DNA of 64,000 nt from Gemmatimonadota bacterium (lineage in GTDB: Bacteria > Gemmatimonadota > Gemmatimonadetes > Longimicrobiales > Gaopeijiaceae), in the NCBI GenBank assembly GCA_007125845.1, contig SLCK01000013.1, positions 44,160 to 108,159 on the forward strand. Direction: 5' to 3'. Under the pieces are notes generated by a model, which was given only the letters and a program-made list of their open reading frames with translations, was not told the DNA's origin and ran no database searches. Within the stretch, counting starts at the first letter, position 1. Each line of letters opens with the position of its first letter. Shown here piece after piece: positions 51,485-60,036 of the stretch. The position numbers were made by a program, and so were the translations under genes.

Positions 51485-52960
51485 TCAGCGGATGCCCACC
51501 ACGCCCGCAACCGAATCGACGAGGCGTCTGGATTCGTACCCAACTCCGTCCTTGAAGACCGTCACGACGTTGCGGATCTCTTCCGGGTTTGCGACCGGGT
51601 CGCCCCGGATCACCACGAGATCTCCGCGCTTTCCGCGCTCAATCGATCCCAGCTCGTCCTCGCGCCCCAGGATCCTCGCCCCGTTCAGGGTCAGGATCTG
51701 GAGGGATTCGACAGGGGTGAAGCCGGCCTCGATCAGAAGCTCGTGGTTGCGCTGGTCTCCGAACCCGGGGAGCGCTCCACCGTTCCCCGTCGGGTCCACA
51801 CCCGCCCCGAGCAGGCCGCCGGCCCGGACGAATGCGACCTCGAACTCCTGCGCCCTTCTGAAAACCTGGGGCATCACGGACTGGTCGGCCGCGCGGGCTA
51901 TGCTTTCCCTCGTCGCGATGTACTCTTCCATGGCACCCGGCGCGAGCGCTTCGCGAAAACGGTCCTCCAAAGGGGGACGGTCCGGAAGAGAAAGCTCGTA
52001 GACGGCGAGGGTGGAGGTCATCGCGACCCCATTCTCCACCATTTCCCGGATCGTGGTCTCCACCTCCGGGGATGAGATGTCGACGTCGGCCAGACGGTTC
52101 CTCGTTCCCGGAGGGCACTCGTCCGGCTCCTTCAAGGGATCGTAGTCGGTGTTCGTGAACAGCCCGTGCTCGAGGTTGTCGATTCCCAGTGCGACAGCTT
52201 CCCGGAAGGAGACGGAGCACAGGTGGCCCGTGAACCTGAGCCCTCGCGAGTGGGCTTCCTGGATCGCGGCGCCCAGGGCCTCGCGGCTAATGCGAGTGTA
52301 CGCCTTGAACCAGGTAGCTCCCTCTTCGGCCCAGTACGCCACCACCCTGCGGGCTTCGTCGGCGTCGGCCACCGCCAGCATATGTCCTCCCGCTCCGGTG
52401 CCCGTGATGTAGGGGCCGGTGATCTCCATGCGGGGGCCCGGCACCGTACCGGCCTCGACTCCGCGCATGAGATTGATTTCGGAGTAAGGGGACGCGGCCC
52501 CGGTCGTACGGACCGTGGTCACTCCGCTGCCGAGGTAGAGGCGTGGCGACGAGAAGTTGAGCTGCACGCTCCGGCCCTGGGTCGTGTAGAAGGTGTGGTT
52601 GTGCAGGCCCACCAGCCCCGGAATCACCGTGTGCCCGTCGAGCTCGAGGACACGGGCGTCAGCCGGCACATCGACCTCCCCGGTCGGACCCACCTGGTCG
52701 ATGAGTCCGTCCCGGAGCACGATCGTCCAGGCCTCCTGAGGGGGAGCTCCCGTGCCGTCGACGACCGTCACGCCTACGAGTGCGACGACCGGATCCGTCA
52801 CCGACACATACTCGAGGACCGACGGAGCGAGCTCCGACGCGAGTTGACCGGAAAGGTGCTCGACCGAAGTCGCCGTCTGAGCGAGAAGGACGTACGCGAC
52901 CAGGCACACGAAGCCGAGGGGCGAGTGGGGCCTTCGGCGCAATGGTGAACACCGACGCAT
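51485..52960 (-). CDS. exported metal-dependent amidohydrolase
   Basis: Protein of 491 residues with an N-terminal hydrophobic segment (FVCLVAYVLLAQTATS). The amidohydrolase-superfamily metal sites are present: HxH in GLVGLHNHTF, the bridging Lys in WFKAYTRIS, His in RFTGHLC and IDNLEHGLF, and Asp in LLGAGVDPTGNG. The C-terminal TLNGARILGREDELGSIERG followed by DLVVIRGDP is typical of imidazolonepropionase-like exported enzymes. The substrate (peptide, hydantoin or other) is not evident. It follows the multicopper oxidase after 66 bases. Confidence 0.9.
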   Translation of the reverse strand: MRRCSPLRRRPHSPLGFVCLVAYVLLAQTATSVEHLSGQLASELAPSVLEYVSVTDPVVALVGVTVVDGTGAPPQEAWTIVLRDGLIDQVGPTGEVDVPADARVLELDGHTVIPGLVGLHNHTFYTTQGRSVQLNFSSPRLYLGSGVTTVRTTGAASPYSEINLMRGVEAGTVPGPRMEITGPYITGTGAGGHMLAVADADEARRVVAYWAEEGATWFKAYTRISREALGAAIQEAHSRGLRFTGHLCSVSFREAVALGIDNLEHGLFTNTDYDPLKEPDECPPGTRNRLADVDISSPEVETTIREMVENGVAMTSTLAVYELSLPDRPPLEDRFREALAPGAMEEYIATRESIARAADQSVMPQVFRRAQEFEVAFVRAGGLLGAGVDPTGNGGALPGFGDQRNHELLIEAGFTPVESLQILTLNGARILGREDELGSIERGKRGDLVVIRGDPVANPEEIRNVVTVFKDGVGYESRRLVDSVAGVVGIR

Positions 52961-53026
52961 GACGGGCCTCCGGTACTTGAGGGTGGAACGGGGTGGCGCA
53001 CTCCGGCCGCCTGCCGGAGCTCCTGC

Positions 53027-55330
53027 TCAGTCGACCTCGAAGACCGCCATCATCCCGGATTCGAGGTGTTCGGAGATATGACAGTGTATCATCCAACGGC
53101 CCGGATTGGACATCTCTACCAGGAGGTCGACCACCGAGCCGACCGGGACGAGCACCGTGTCCTTCCAGCTCGGTTGGGGGTTCGCCTCCCCATTCACCGC
53201 GAGGACCACGAACCGCTGCCCATGAATGTGAACGGGGTGCTGCATCGCATGGGTGGCGTCCCGGTTGTTGACGAGCCTCAGCTTGATCGTCTCCCCGGTG
53301 CGGAACCGCCAATCCACATCCATGTTCTCCCTGCCGGTGTCCGCATCACGGAGGATCCATTCGGCCTCGTGCCCGGACACGAGCCAATCCATGTCGGGCA
53401 TCGTGCCGGCCCACTCGACGGCGGGCCGGAAGACGTTCTCCCAGCGCAGGAGTGGGTCGAGGGGAAACTGGAGCTCTCCGGCACGGAGGTCCAGGGTCAG
53501 GGTCCGGTCGGGCTCCCGATGAACATGGTCGGCCATGAGCGCCTCCAGCTCGTCGGCGAGCCATCTCTGCACGCGGAGGGTCGTGAAGGATTGGGCGGAA
53601 GGGCGCTCCCGGGAGAGCGGAGCGCCGGAGACCTCCACCGTCCCCACCGTATCCACCTCGGGGAAGAACCTGGCGCCCATGTGATCGAGCGCTTGGACTC
53701 GATTCTCGAGAGCCACACGTCCCCGATCCGGGAAACGGACTTCGACGACCCAACGCTCCGCTGGAGCCACGACGATGCTTTCGACCCAACTCTCGCGCGG
53801 CAGCTTTCCCACATCGCCCGCGACCAGCTTTATCGGGAGCCCCTCGAAGGAGAGATTGAAGGTGCGGGTCGAGGCGACGTTCGTGAGGTGGAACCGAATC
53901 ACCTCTCCGGGGCGGGCGTCCTCGAGCGACCAGTCCTCCCTTCCGTTGGCGAGTAGCACGTTTCCGAATCGGCCCATCAGGGCGTGAGTCGGCGCACCGA
54001 GTCCGTACGGAACGGAACCCTCCGGACCGACGAGATGGTCGTCGAGAACGATATGCAGCGAGCGGTCCACCTCGTTGTAGAGACCGTTCGGATCGGCTGG
54101 CGAGACCTGGAGGGTGCCGGCCAGGCCCATGTCCTGCATGACGTCCTCGCGGAGATGGGAGTGATACCAGTAGCTCCCCTCGTCCGGGAGTCGGACCTCG
54201 TATAGGAACTCCTCGCCGGGAGGGACGGGGTCCTGGGTGACGCCGGGCACACCGTCGAAGGCGTTGTCCAGCCGGATGCCGTGCCAGTGGACGGCCTGCG
54301 GGATTGGCGTGGCGTTTCGGAAGCGGACGTGGATCGTGTCGTCCTGAGGGGCCCGGATGAGCGGCCCGGGGATCTGTCCATTGAAGCCGTAGCCCGGAAG
54401 CTCGACGCGGCCGATCCGCCTCACCACTGGACCTGCCTCGAGCACCAGGGTGTCGCCCGCCGCAAGCTGGACCTCCTCCCGCGGACGTGCTTCGGCAATA
54501 TGTGTCCGGTCCGGATCCGATCGGCTCGTGTCGGGATCCGGACCCCCAATGGGCAGGAATGGAGCAGCTTCCGGGCGCAGGAGCATCATCTGCGCTGGCA
54601 TGTCCACCTCGGGGTGCATGGGGGGGGGACGCCAGGCCGGTGAGGCGTTTGCCCCGACGCCCCAATCGCCCAGGCCATGGCCCAGGTGCACCTGGACCTC
54701 CCCGGCCGCCGGGCGCCCGTCGTCCGCGCGGGCGTCGGGAAGCGGCTGATGATCGTGGTGATCACCCGCTCCGTCCGGAAGCGGTGCGGACATCTCCGCA
54801 AGGATGTAGGGCAGATCGTGCGGGCGCAGGACCATTGATGGGGAAGTACCCCGAAGGGCGAGCGGGCCAGAGCGCGCGTCTCCCGGGTCGGGGCCCTCCG
54901 CGGAGATCAGGAGGAGGAAAGCATTGAACCCGGCCGTGGCGATCTCGTGGCGCCCGTTGTCCACGGTTCCCAGTCGGGCCATCGGGGCGAGCGAAGGCGG
55001 TGTGATCCAAGCCACGTAGCGGTCGAAATCCCCGAGCGTGCTCGGCTCCGGGAGTCCCTCCAGCTCCAGTACGAAGCGGTGCTGCTGCACGCCGTGACGA
55101 TCCACCCCGACGGTGAAGGGCAAAGCGGGCGGTAGGAGGAGCGCGCGACCTGATGCTTCGGGCACGTTCGCCCCGGGCTCAAGCGGGATGCAGAAGAGGT
55201 CGGGCGCCGGAATGCCGGCTTCGGCGTGTCCTCCGTCGGGCTCCGGGCATGCCTGTCCCTCGAGGACCGCCGAAGAAGGCCCGAGGAGGGCCAGGGATGC
55301 GACGAGCAGCGAGCCAGTTCGTCTGAGCAT
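53027..55330 (-). CDS. exported multicopper oxidase with a long N-terminal extension
   Basis: Protein of 767 residues. A signal peptide (SLLVASLALLGPSSAVLEG) is followed by about 270 residues of unusual sequence with a His/Asp-rich stretch (GDHHDHQPLPDARADDG). The cupredoxin domains then carry all copper ligands: AVHWHGIRLDN, YWYHSHLRED, HPVHIHGQRFVV and WMIHCHISEHLESGMM (T1 axial Met). Such enzymes oxidise Cu(I), Mn or phenolics. The extension is not part of the standard three-domain fold (about 480 residues) and may form an added domain. Confidence 0.9.
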   Translation of the reverse strand: MLRRTGSLLVASLALLGPSSAVLEGQACPEPDGGHAEAGIPAPDLFCIPLEPGANVPEASGRALLLPPALPFTVGVDRHGVQQHRFVLELEGLPEPSTLGDFDRYVAWITPPSLAPMARLGTVDNGRHEIATAGFNAFLLLISAEGPDPGDARSGPLALRGTSPSMVLRPHDLPYILAEMSAPLPDGAGDHHDHQPLPDARADDGRPAAGEVQVHLGHGLGDWGVGANASPAWRPPPMHPEVDMPAQMMLLRPEAAPFLPIGGPDPDTSRSDPDRTHIAEARPREEVQLAAGDTLVLEAGPVVRRIGRVELPGYGFNGQIPGPLIRAPQDDTIHVRFRNATPIPQAVHWHGIRLDNAFDGVPGVTQDPVPPGEEFLYEVRLPDEGSYWYHSHLREDVMQDMGLAGTLQVSPADPNGLYNEVDRSLHIVLDDHLVGPEGSVPYGLGAPTHALMGRFGNVLLANGREDWSLEDARPGEVIRFHLTNVASTRTFNLSFEGLPIKLVAGDVGKLPRESWVESIVVAPAERWVVEVRFPDRGRVALENRVQALDHMGARFFPEVDTVGTVEVSGAPLSRERPSAQSFTTLRVQRWLADELEALMADHVHREPDRTLTLDLRAGELQFPLDPLLRWENVFRPAVEWAGTMPDMDWLVSGHEAEWILRDADTGRENMDVDWRFRTGETIKLRLVNNRDATHAMQHPVHIHGQRFVVLAVNGEANPQPSWKDTVLVPVGSVVDLLVEMSNPGRWMIHCHISEHLESGMMAVFEVD

Positions 55331-55352
55331 GGGTATTCGACGACGCCGGATC

Positions 55353-58112
55353 CTAGGGAGTGCCGGGGACGCTCACCCGGTCCCCGTAGTAGATCGCATT
55401 CAGGAAGAGGCGATTCGTCCCGTACCAGTAGCCTCGGAAGTTGGGGTTGTCCAGGAAGAGGATGACGCTTCCGGATCCGAGGCCGTCGGCGACGAGGGAG
55501 GGGGATTCCTGCAGCCTCTCGAGATTCGGTTCCGAAACGTAGCCGCTCAGATGCGGCTCGTCGGCGAGCTGTGCCACCGTGCTGTACGGGTTCCCGGAGG
55601 CGGGCCAGAAGATCCTGTGATCGCGCCACACGGAGAGGCTCCGATCCTCGTATCCGAACCCAAGCGGGTGAGTGATGTCGAGGTCCGCCTCGAAGATCGA
55701 GCCGCCGATCGCTTGCGCTCCGGCGATGGCGCCGGCGTCGGCCCAATCCCGGCGGCCAAGCCCTATCCGCTCCTCGGACTCCGACTCCTCGAGCTCCGCC
55801 TCGACGCGCGGGGCGAACCCCTGCTGCAGGGCCCACTCGCTCGCCGTCCGGATGGTGACGAGGGTTCCACCCTCTTCGACCCAGCGGCGGAGGTTGTCCA
55901 CCACCCCCTCCTCTAGGAAGCCGTAGTCTCCGGACACGAGGATGACGACGGAGTAATTCTCGAAGCGGATCCGCCCCACGTCCAGACGGTCGACCTTGGT
56001 GAGGGGCAGATCGACACGGGTGTCGAGGAGGTGCCAGACCTGGCCCGCCTCCGTCTGCGAAACTCCGCTTCCCACGATCATCATGGCTCGGGGCTCCCTG
56101 ACCGGCTGGAAGCTGCCGCTCCCGAGATCCACTCCTTCGGTCGAGTATCCGGTGTCAGTGGAGTGGATCGGAACGCCCGCGTGTGACTCCGCCTCGAGGA
56201 TGAGCCGATGAAGCGTCTCCGGCTCCACGTCCTGAAGCCGAACCGGGATGGAGATCGTGCCTCGGGGAAAGCTCCGCTCTCCTGCACTCGTTCGAATCGT
56301 GAGCGGGTCCCGGGTGCCCTCCGCTCGTACGCCTCGGCTCAGCAGGTATTGGAGAGCTCTGGGAGCGTAGTACTCGCTCCAGTCCAGGAGGTATGCGTAG
56401 CTCGCGGCGGGGACTTCTCCCAGCCCCGCGATCTGGGGCGGCTCCTCGACCCGCTCGCCCAGCGGCGGGTCCCCGTCCACGATGGCCGCGTGAGGCATTC
56501 CATAGGCGAGGCTCATCGTCCACGTCGAAGCGTCGTAGAAGACGCTGTCCGCATACGAGTCGGTGCGCTCGAAGATCGATCGGACGAGGCGGTAGTTGGG
56601 CTGCTCCGTTGGCACGACCCACGCCTGGCCCGCTTGGAAGGTGCGGTCGTCGTGCTCCTCGGTGCTGCCCAGCTCGTAGACGTCCAGACGGTGCCGCAGG
56701 AGGAGGTCGAGAAACTCCCGGTTGAGCGAGGCGTTGGCGGGATCTCCGAAGACCCAGGCTCGCACGGGGAAATCCCGCGCCTCTGCAAGGCCGGAGATGT
56801 GAAAGCTCCTCTGGTACTCGAGGAGCCGTTCCCTGTGTTCAACCGCTGCCCGGATCGTGCCGATTGTCGTGCGCAGGTGATTCCGGATCGCGAAGGCGAA
56901 AGTCAGCTCCCCCTGCCGGGTGCTCTCCTGGACGTGGCCGCGGGCGCTCGCCTGCTCGAAAACCAGACCGAGGCCCCCCAGGAAGTTCGGGTAGGTCGAT
57001 CCATACCCGGGGTACATGTTGTCGAAGACCTCCCGGGTGAAGTAGAGGGAGCCGATCTCATCCAGGTTACCGGCCCATTCCTCCGCAAAGCGGAGAGTGA
57101 TGTCGGTGTAGAGCTCTTCGGGCAGGAGCGGGTTCCACGATCCCTCGGGATGGGTGGGCTCGAAGAAATAGGTGCTGTTCGTCCCCATCTCGTGGTAGTC
57201 CGCCACCACATTCGCTTTCCACGCATGGTGGAAGTCGATCCGGGCACGACTCTCCGGATGCTGCAGGGGAAGCCAATCTCGATTCAGATCGAACCAGTAG
57301 TGGTTCGTCCGGCCCCCTGGCCATACCTCGTTGTGTTCACGGTCCAGCGGATCCGCCACGAAGGGATCTGCCTTGTGCATGTTCGCCCAATTCGTGTGCC
57401 GGTCCCGGCCGTCCGGGTTCAGGACCGGCTCGATATGGTAGATGCCGTCGCGGAGGAATCCCACGACCTCATCGTCCAGGCCCGCGGTGAGCCAGTAGGC
57501 TGCGAGCATCGCGACCTCGCTCGACGAGGTTTCGTTCCCATGCACGCCGTAGCCCATGTGGACGATCACCGGTCGCTCCGCCGTGGAAGGGAGTTCGGTG
57601 TCCGATGTGGCGGGATCCGCCGCGCGCAGGTGCGTTCGCCGGATCTCTTCCAGGCGAGCATGGTTTTCGGGGGAGGTGACCGTGAGGACCGGAAGAACCC
57701 GGTGCTCCACGGTCTTCCCGATCTCCTGATAGGTGGCCCTTTCGGAGAGGGCGGCCAGTTCCTGGAGGTATGCGACGATTCGATCGTGGCGTGTGTGGTG
57801 GGTACCCAGCTCGTACCCCAGGAACTCCTCAGGGCTGGGGACGGCCTCGTCGAAGGTTGTGCCTTGAGGAAAGAAGTGGGTGAGCTGGGCGTCGGCGGCC
57901 CCGGGGAGCGCCGGGCCGAGCAGCGCAGCCACGAAAAGGGCTCCGAGGACCCCCGGCCTACCGATACGCAGGCGGCGGCGCCTGTCGCCGAGGAGGCACC
58001 CGCCTGCGGAACCTGGATGCCGACGCGGGTAACGGTTGGCCTCGTCCGGGGTGCGTCCGTGCGCCTCCGGGACCGTCAGAGTCGGATGCTTACCAAAGGG
58101 AATTGAGATCAT
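55353..58112 (-). CDS. exported M14-family zinc carboxypeptidase with C-terminal GATase-like domain
   Basis: Protein of about 919 residues. After the leader GALFVAALLGPALPGAADAQ comes the M14 domain with the zinc motif GYGVHGNETSSSE, the substrate Arg/Asn region PVLNPDGRDRHTNW, a zinc His in VVADYHEMGTNSTYFFEP, and the catalytic Glu in LGLVFEQASARG. The C-terminal third (VVILVSGDYGFLEEG, WVEEGGTLVTIRTASEWA) looks like a GATase/biotin-ligase-N-type fold seen in large M14 relatives. The start is uncertain: ATG 58112 meets the divergent glcG-like ATG at one CATG. Confidence 0.88.
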   Translation of the reverse strand: MISIPFGKHPTLTVPEAHGRTPDEANRYPRRHPGSAGGCLLGDRRRRLRIGRPGVLGALFVAALLGPALPGAADAQLTHFFPQGTTFDEAVPSPEEFLGYELGTHHTRHDRIVAYLQELAALSERATYQEIGKTVEHRVLPVLTVTSPENHARLEEIRRTHLRAADPATSDTELPSTAERPVIVHMGYGVHGNETSSSEVAMLAAYWLTAGLDDEVVGFLRDGIYHIEPVLNPDGRDRHTNWANMHKADPFVADPLDREHNEVWPGGRTNHYWFDLNRDWLPLQHPESRARIDFHHAWKANVVADYHEMGTNSTYFFEPTHPEGSWNPLLPEELYTDITLRFAEEWAGNLDEIGSLYFTREVFDNMYPGYGSTYPNFLGGLGLVFEQASARGHVQESTRQGELTFAFAIRNHLRTTIGTIRAAVEHRERLLEYQRSFHISGLAEARDFPVRAWVFGDPANASLNREFLDLLLRHRLDVYELGSTEEHDDRTFQAGQAWVVPTEQPNYRLVRSIFERTDSYADSVFYDASTWTMSLAYGMPHAAIVDGDPPLGERVEEPPQIAGLGEVPAASYAYLLDWSEYYAPRALQYLLSRGVRAEGTRDPLTIRTSAGERSFPRGTISIPVRLQDVEPETLHRLILEAESHAGVPIHSTDTGYSTEGVDLGSGSFQPVREPRAMMIVGSGVSQTEAGQVWHLLDTRVDLPLTKVDRLDVGRIRFENYSVVILVSGDYGFLEEGVVDNLRRWVEEGGTLVTIRTASEWALQQGFAPRVEAELEESESEERIGLGRRDWADAGAIAGAQAIGGSIFEADLDITHPLGFGYEDRSLSVWRDHRIFWPASGNPYSTVAQLADEPHLSGYVSEPNLERLQESPSLVADGLGSGSVILFLDNPNFRGYWYGTNRLFLNAIYYGDRVSVPGTP

Positions 58113-58581
58113 GGATTTTCGCATTTGGGTCGGAGTCTCCCTGGGCCTCCTCCTCCCGTCGCTCGTCTTCGGGCAGACCGTCGAGACGAGGGCGCTCACG
58201 TTGGAGGGGGCGAAAACGGTGGCGCAGGGTGCGGCCGCAGAAGCCGGGGCCAACGGCTGGGAGGTGGTGATCGCCATTGTGGATGCCGGAGGGCATCTTC
58301 TCTATCTCGAGCGGATGGATGGCGTTTCCCACGGAATCGTGGACATCGCCGTCGGAAAGGCGAAAACGTCCGCGGCCTTTGGGAGCTCTACCGACGTCTT
58401 CGCCGAGATGGTCGCGCAGGGAGGGGTGGGGCTGCTTGCGGTTCCGGGCGCCCTGCCGATCGAGGGAGGCGTCCCCCTCACGGTGGATGACGAGGTGATC
58501 GGGGCGATCGGGGTGAGCGGAGTGACCGGTGCGCAGGACGGCATCATTGCCCGGGCCGGAGCCGCGGCCCTTTCCCGTTAG
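58111..58581 (+). CDS. secreted GlcG/HbpS-family heme-binding-like protein
   Basis: Protein of 156 residues with a signal peptide (WVGVSLGLLLPSLVFGQ). The GlcG/HbpS domain is recognisable: AEAGANGWEVVIAIVDAGGH, LYLERMDGV, AVGKAKTSAAFG, and PIEGGVPLTVDDEVIGAIGV with GVTGAQDGIIARAGAAAL at the end. Members bind heme or serve unknown redox roles. The ATG at 58111 has only a weak ribosome-binding site (AAGGGAATTGAG). It is divergent from the M14 peptidase and convergent with the NHL gene, 42 bases away. Confidence 0.85.
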   Translation: MDFRIWVGVSLGLLLPSLVFGQTVETRALTLEGAKTVAQGAAAEAGANGWEVVIAIVDAGGHLLYLERMDGVSHGIVDIAVGKAKTSAAFGSSTDVFAEMVAQGGVGLLAVPGALPIEGGVPLTVDDEVIGAIGVSGVTGAQDGIIARAGAAALSR

Positions 58582-58623
58582 GAAAAAGGGCCGCGGGCCC
58601 GAGCTGGACGAGCCTCTTCGAGA

Positions 58624-59826
58624 CTACTGGCCCCAGGGCGGTCCCTGGTCGCGGGCGACCGTGCCTTCACCCATGTAGGTGAACTTCTGAAGGCGTCGGC
58701 CCTGATAGGTCTCGGTCGTGTAGATGTTGCCGTCCGAGTCCGTCGCGATGTTGTGAATCGAGTAGAAGTGGGCCGGGTACCGTCCGCCCCGCCCGAAGGC
58801 GGTGATCTCGGTCAGCGTTTGCCGCTCGATGATCCGCACGCGCTGGTTCCGTCCGTCCGCCAGGAAGATGAAGCGCTGGTCGGGATCCCTCGAGAACGCC
58901 ACGTCCCAGGTCGACCCCTCGCCCAGGCTGCTCGGTGCGAAGAAGGCCTCCTCCACGAACTCTCCTTCGGGGGTGAATACCTGGAGCCGGTTGCTCTGGC
59001 GGTCGCAGACGTACACGAGGCCGTCGTGGGAGAGATCCGCGCAGTGCACGGGGCCCCTGAACTGCTGCGAGGGCGTCTGGTCCGCGAAATCCGCGCCACG
59101 GTCCGCGTGCTCGTAGTCGTCGTCGGGGTCATTCCCGTAGGCGCCCCAGTAGCGCAGCATCTCACCGCTGTCGCCGTCGATCACCGCCACGCGACGATTC
59201 ACGTACCCGTCCGCAACGTACACCTCGTTGGTCTCCGCGTCGACGAACATCTTGGCGACCCTTCCGAAGTTCTCGGGGTCGTGGCTGTCCATGTCCTCCG
59301 GAGGACCCGCGGTCCCGAACTGGGCCACCACGTCGCCTTCCTGCGTCAACTTGAGCATGTGGCGATCATTCGCTCCGTTTCCACCGATCCACACGTATCC
59401 TTCGTGGTCAACGAAGAGGCCGTGGTTGGACTCGGGCCATTCGTAGCCCTGGTAGTCCCCACCGGGCTCGCCGCCCCAGGCGTGCACGACGTTTCCATCC
59501 CGGTCGAAGGCGAGCACCGGAGGCGCCGCCTGGCAGCATTCCAGTGACGTGGGGGGATCGAGCTCCATGCTGATTTCGTTGTTGGCGAGCTGGTCCGCCC
59601 GATGCACGATCCAGATCAGGTCCTGGCTATCGACCCAGAGTCCGATCACTGGACCGAGGAGCCAGGCGTTCGGCAGGGACTGAGGCCAGAAGGGATTGAC
59701 CTCGAATACCGGTGCTTGAACGGACTGAGCTTCGGCGTTGCGCTGGATCGCGTCTTGACACGCCCACAATACGGCGCTCACCACGACCAACCCCACCCCG
59801 AACAATAGACTGCGTCTCCAGTTCAT
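58624..59826 (-). CDS. NHL-repeat beta-propeller protein (peptidyl-alpha-hydroxyglycine lyase-like)
   Basis: Exported protein of 400 residues. The leader ends in SAVLWACQDA, possibly a lipobox. The body is a six-bladed-propeller series: GPVIGLWVDSQDLIWIVHR, ESNHGLFVDHEGYVWIGG, GRVAKMFVDAETNEVYVADG, PVHCADLSHDGLVYVCDRQSNRLQVFTPEG, FIFLADGRNQRVRI and HNIATDSDGNIYTTETYQGR. This order resembles the lyase domain of peptide-amidating enzymes, common in environmental bacteria; the function is unproven. ATG 59826 has GGAGAG upstream; the TTG at 59829 is less likely. Confidence 0.8.
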   Translation of the reverse strand: MNWRRSLLFGVGLVVVSAVLWACQDAIQRNAEAQSVQAPVFEVNPFWPQSLPNAWLLGPVIGLWVDSQDLIWIVHRADQLANNEISMELDPPTSLECCQAAPPVLAFDRDGNVVHAWGGEPGGDYQGYEWPESNHGLFVDHEGYVWIGGNGANDRHMLKLTQEGDVVAQFGTAGPPEDMDSHDPENFGRVAKMFVDAETNEVYVADGYVNRRVAVIDGDSGEMLRYWGAYGNDPDDDYEHADRGADFADQTPSQQFRGPVHCADLSHDGLVYVCDRQSNRLQVFTPEGEFVEEAFFAPSSLGEGSTWDVAFSRDPDQRFIFLADGRNQRVRIIERQTLTEITAFGRGGRYPAHFYSIHNIATDSDGNIYTTETYQGRRLQKFTYMGEGTVARDQGPPWGQ

Positions 59827-59854
59827 CAATTCTCTCCTTTCCCAGGATCAGGAG

Positions 59855-59889
59855 GGGGCCTGTACGTAAGGGAGGCCCCAAGTATACTT
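59855..59889. other. hairpin and perfect palindrome upstream of the NHL gene
   Basis: GGGGCCT (59855-59861) pairs with AGGCCCC (59873-59879) around an 11-base loop. It is followed directly by the 10-base perfect palindrome AAGTATACTT (59880-59889). The second element could be an operator or part of a -10 box on the minus strand. The remaining bases to 60036 show no other clear feature. Confidence 0.35.
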
Positions 59890-60036
59890 CTACTCGTACG
59901 CAACGATACCCTCGATCGAGCGCACTGTGCGCGCGGAGGCGACCAAGCGGTGGATTCCGACCGGTCATTCCTGTCGACGTTTCGGCATACTAAGCGCCCG
60001 ATCCGGGTTCTGTCCAGAAATTCTTCGACTCGGGGC

